From: an uncultured Atopobium sp.
GTDB lineage: Bacteria > Actinomycetota > Coriobacteriia > Coriobacteriales > Atopobiaceae
Assembly: GCA_946997485.1 (NCBI GenBank)
Contig: CAMPVF010000009.1
Span: 3,221 to 67,220, forward strand
Direction of reading: 5' to 3'
Length of the DNA: 64,000 nucleotides
Every line of letters begins with the position of its first letter. The stretch's first letter is position 1. Under the pieces are notes generated by a model. The model had not been told where the DNA came from. It ran no database searches and saw only the letters and a list, made by a program, of their open reading frames with translations. A program made the translations under genes and the position numbers. Below are positions 61,507 through 64,000 of this stretch, one piece after another.

Positions 61507-62194
61507 CATACAGCGCGTCACTGGTGGGGTGTTCCATCTTTTGCTTTATTGCGCCATCTTGCAATAGATATGCTGTTTCGGCGGCACTTGCTACTGCTAA
61601 ATCGTGTGAAACGAGCACAACAGTGGTGTTGTAGCGCTCGCGTAAGCTTCTAATAAGCGTAAGTATTGCGCTGCCCGTACGTGTATCGAGCGATGCTGTG
61701 GGCTCATCTGCAAAAATTACCTGCGGTTTCATGATAAACGCTCGCGCAATTGCTACGCGCTGTTGTTCTCCTCCCGAAAGTGTTTGTACAGCACTGCGTT
61801 TTTTCTCAAACAAATTGAGTTCCTGCAGCAGGCACTCCACTGCATGCATGTCCACATGTTTTTTGCTGAGCCGTACTGGTAACAGTATGTTATCGAGTAC
61901 ATTAAGCGAAGGTATAAGACAAAAATTTTGAAATATAAAGCCCACGTTGGCACGGCGATGTTCTGCCAGCTTTGATGGGGGCATGGTCTCAATATTTGTT
62001 CCGCATAAGCAGATACTACCGCTTGATGGCTTGTAGAGGCCTGCCAGGCAGTATAAAAGTGTTGTTTTACCCGAGCCGCTTGCTCCAACAATACTTACAA
62101 ACTCCCCTTCGTTTATGGTAAGTGATATATCGCGTAGCACAAGCTGGTTGCCAAATGTTTTTGTTACCCCTTGCGCTGTAATAATGCTGTCCAT
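61493..62194 (-). CDS. ABC transporter ATPase, MacB/LolD type
   Basis: 233 residues, a stand-alone ATPase. Walker A GASGSGKTTLL, Q-loop IFQNFCLIPSLNVLDN, signature LSGGEQQRVAIARAF, Walker B VIFADEPTASLD and switch His VSHDL are canonical for the MacB/LolD/FtsE group, which energise FtsX-type permeases. The matching permease is encoded upstream on the same strand (62318-63673). The C-terminal codons overlap the 10-bp repeat array. AGGGG lies 5 bases before the ATG. Substrate unknown: peptide or lipoprotein handling, or antimicrobial resistance sensing are typical. Confidence 0.93.
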   Translation of the reverse strand: MDSIITAQGVTKTFGNQLVLRDISLTINEGEFVSIVGASGSGKTTLLYCLAGLYKPSSGSICLCGTNIETMPPSKLAEHRRANVGFIFQNFCLIPSLNVLDNILLPVRLSKKHVDMHAVECLLQELNLFEKKRSAVQTLSGGEQQRVAIARAFIMKPQVIFADEPTASLDTRTGSAILTLIRSLRERYNTTVVLVSHDLAVASAAETAYLLQDGAIKQKMEHPTSDALYAALR

Positions 62195-62317
62195 TGTGCC
62201 CCTATCATAATAGTGTGGCGTTTGAATACGCCATGGTTGAAGATGCTGTATGCATGTTGTTCAATATTCGTACGCGTGTGTATGCAGCGTTACATGTTCA
62301 CTTCACGTAGTGCTCCT

Positions 62318-63673
62318 TTAATCGTTTGCGCGCAAAAGAGCACGTATTTCGGTTGTGTGTATGCTCAATACAGTAAGTAGCGCCAAACAGCAAAGCACAA
62401 ACCAGCCGCATACAAGTACAATGCAGCCGCTATGCATGTCAAACGAAAGCACGGGATATACGCCAAGCAGCGTGCAGCATACCATGTTTGAGAAGAAACT
62501 TATAATAATGCCTACAATTGCAGCGTTTAGCGTGTGTATGGTAATTTCCCACAGTGAAACGCCCGCAATTTGCGCCTGCGTAAGTCCACAAATATGCAGA
62601 TAGAGGGCATTTCTTTTGTTGTATTCAAGCGCAATTACAATACAGGCTACCGACCCCATAAGACATAGTGCAATGGGGAAAACAAACAAGATAACAATTG
62701 CGGGCAAAGGCACGGTAAAATTGCCGCGTATACCAAGCACGTGATAAAATGCTTCGAGAATTTTGAGGTTTGAGAAAAACGTTGTGATAAGCGCATAGCC
62801 AATAAATAGCGGAAGTTCCATGGATACGCTGGTGCTTAAGGTGTGTCGTACATTATTTCGTGCAAGGTCTAAAAGAAGAAATCTCTTAAGAACTGCCGTC
62901 CACACACGCAATATCACAGGAAACATCCAGGGGGCTACGATCGCAGCAGCAAAAATAATGAGGTAGGGAATACCCATTGCAGAATTAAGCGACTGTGCAT
63001 TGCGTTGTGCGGTTTGATAGCCAAGCGAGCATAAGAGGAGAATTGCGCATATAACAAGTATAATTCGTGCTATTGGCCTTTTTGAGCGGGCATCTTCACC
63101 GCTAGTAAGCGCAATAACAGGTGATGTTGCTGCAGCGTGCCAGGCGCTTTTAATGCTTCCAAGCATGCACAATATACATGTGTATATACCAGCAAGTATG
63201 CATGCAGTGCCTATCATAGATGGTGTTATCTGCACATTGGGGCTTGCCATGAGCGTATCGATACCAAGTGGCGCAAACGCCCAGGTATGAAAACAAAAAC
63301 CAATAAGCCCGCCTACTACTCCGCCAAAAAAGCCAAATATCAGCACTTCTGTAAGGACAATACGACGTATTTGGCGCGGTAGCACACCGTTTAGTGCCCA
63401 AAGAGCAAACGTGGGAGTAAGTTTATCAACAAGAAGGTGCGCTAAACTAAGCATTACAGGAATAACGGGAAATGCAGAAGCTACAATAATGCCGCTTCCA
63501 ACTTGGTACAGTAAACGTGTTGACGTGCGTAAAGAGGGGACATCCAAGCATTGTGCAGCAATAATGATATGCTCACCCAGTGCAAATATTGCGCCCGCAC
63601 CTGCGGCAAACACAACGAGAGATGCCCATTGCAGTGCATGATACCTAAGATCGTGCAACAATAATCTATCCAT
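62318..63673 (-). CDS. FtsX-like ABC permease
   Basis: 451 residues with about eight to ten membrane segments, arranged as two FtsX-like halves, the first near residues 65-165 and the second near 335-445; the two are separated by a region of four further helices. No large extracellular domain is present, so it is unlike MacB with its periplasmic part and closer to the Firmicutes/actinobacterial permeases lacking it. It pairs with the downstream ATPase (124-base gap). AGAAGG lies 5 bases before the ATG at 63673. The substrate cannot be deduced. Confidence 0.85.
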   Translation of the reverse strand: MDRLLLHDLRYHALQWASLVVFAAGAGAIFALGEHIIIAAQCLDVPSLRTSTRLLYQVGSGIIVASAFPVIPVMLSLAHLLVDKLTPTFALWALNGVLPRQIRRIVLTEVLIFGFFGGVVGGLIGFCFHTWAFAPLGIDTLMASPNVQITPSMIGTACILAGIYTCILCMLGSIKSAWHAAATSPVIALTSGEDARSKRPIARIILVICAILLLCSLGYQTAQRNAQSLNSAMGIPYLIIFAAAIVAPWMFPVILRVWTAVLKRFLLLDLARNNVRHTLSTSVSMELPLFIGYALITTFFSNLKILEAFYHVLGIRGNFTVPLPAIVILFVFPIALCLMGSVACIVIALEYNKRNALYLHICGLTQAQIAGVSLWEITIHTLNAAIVGIIISFFSNMVCCTLLGVYPVLSFDMHSGCIVLVCGWFVLCCLALLTVLSIHTTEIRALLRAND

Positions 63674-64000
63674 AATACCTTCTCATGCTTGAGTATAGAG
63701 GGCGTGGTAAGAAATGATGTGAGGATATGTATCGAGGACGGTACGATGCATGTGTCACATGAACGAAGTAATGATACTCCATTTTTGCGCGTAGATGTAA
63801 ACACAATTTTTGCGAACACAAGGCTGTTACCAGCGCTTTTCCACCGTGTTTATTTCTCTTGTTGCTAAAACAATGCGTACACATTACCCTTCATATGTAC
63901 GTAAATGTGTGCACTATGTGAAGTAGTCTATTCTCGTTGCTATTGGACAAATAATCGCGTATAGTAATTCTTCGCGCTCACGAGAGCTTACAAACAAGCA
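63674..64000. other. Region upstream of the ABC/FtsX pair, to the window end
   Basis: 327 bases with no supported gene; minus-strand frames here lack ribosome binding sites. TTGCTA (63937-63942), a 17-base gap and TATAGT (63960-63965) make a plausible plus-strand promoter for a gene beyond the window. Confidence 0.45.

Noticed and set aside
63481..63884. Minus-strand frames of 72-112 codons upstream of the FtsX-like gene
   Set aside because: One overlaps the permease start, neither has a ribosome binding site or recognisable domain.
58104..63966. 13-bp motif ATCGCGTATAGTA shared by 58104-58116 and 63954-63966 as a regulon operator
   Set aside because: A single 13-bp match in 64 kb is expected by chance; orientation relative to the ABC/FtsX genes is also opposite.

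Overview
The window looks like a chromosomal segment of an anaerobic, host-associated actinobacterium of the class Coriobacteriia, probably Atopobiaceae (Atopobium/Lancefieldella/Fannyhessea-like). This is inference from gene content and order: rpmE-prfA-prmC/tsaC-rpiB-upp-atp-murA on one strand, a second EF-G-like factor, LemA, an MgtE/NRAMP pair, a split transketolase with an ascorbate-type PTS, and moderate GC content by eye. No rRNA, phage, IS transposase or CRISPR array was seen.

Layout. 1-0.9 kb: 3' end of an EF-G-like gene. 1.1-9.3 kb: CNNM/CBS membrane protein, a protein with a cyanophycin-synthetase-like N-terminal domain, a heterodimeric ABC exporter, a YtxH and a PRC-barrel protein. 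9.3-12.6 kb (minus): an NRAMP-family transporter with altered metal-site motifs, coupled to a PRC/MgtE-N/CBS membrane protein; probably a magnesium system. 12.8-14.8 kb: a phosphoesterase and an AT-rich, probably acquired AAA_14/DUF4143 ATPase behind a duplicated hairpin. 14.9-21.1 kb: LytS/LytR-type two-component pair, QueT, YitT, PAP2 phosphatase, thioredoxin. 22.4-29.8 kb: pgi, SRP RNA, DedA, dnaX, a large inverted-repeat element, ybaB, recR, a repeat-bearing membrane protein and tRNA-Asp. 30.0-35.9 kb: HAD hydrolase, MutY-like glycosylase, and nrdF-nrdI-nrdE. 36.1-42.8 kb: DeoR-type regulator divergent from a PTS IIA/IIC/IIB, split transketolase and deoC cluster. 42.8-48.7 kb: lemA, rpmE, prfA, prmC-tsaC fusion, rpiB, upp. 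49.2-56.4 kb: complete F-type ATP synthase operon. 56.7-63.7 kb: murA, MntR-like regulator, galU, a phosphohexomutase-like protein with altered catalytic loops, and an ABC/FtsX pair.

How the genes fit together. ATP synthase, pgi, the PTS/transketolase cluster and deoC suggest a sugar fermenter. The most notable item is the ribonucleotide reductase: three of the metal-binding carboxylates of the beta subunit are replaced by Val, Pro and Lys, the signature of the metal-free class Ie (VPK) enzyme, and it is linked to nrdI and nrdE. A second theme is metal handling: the NRAMP/MgtE-like pair and an MntR-like regulator. A third is the large number of short tandem repeats (10, 12, 15, 17, 20 and 26 bp) in spacers, some in phase with one DNA helical turn.
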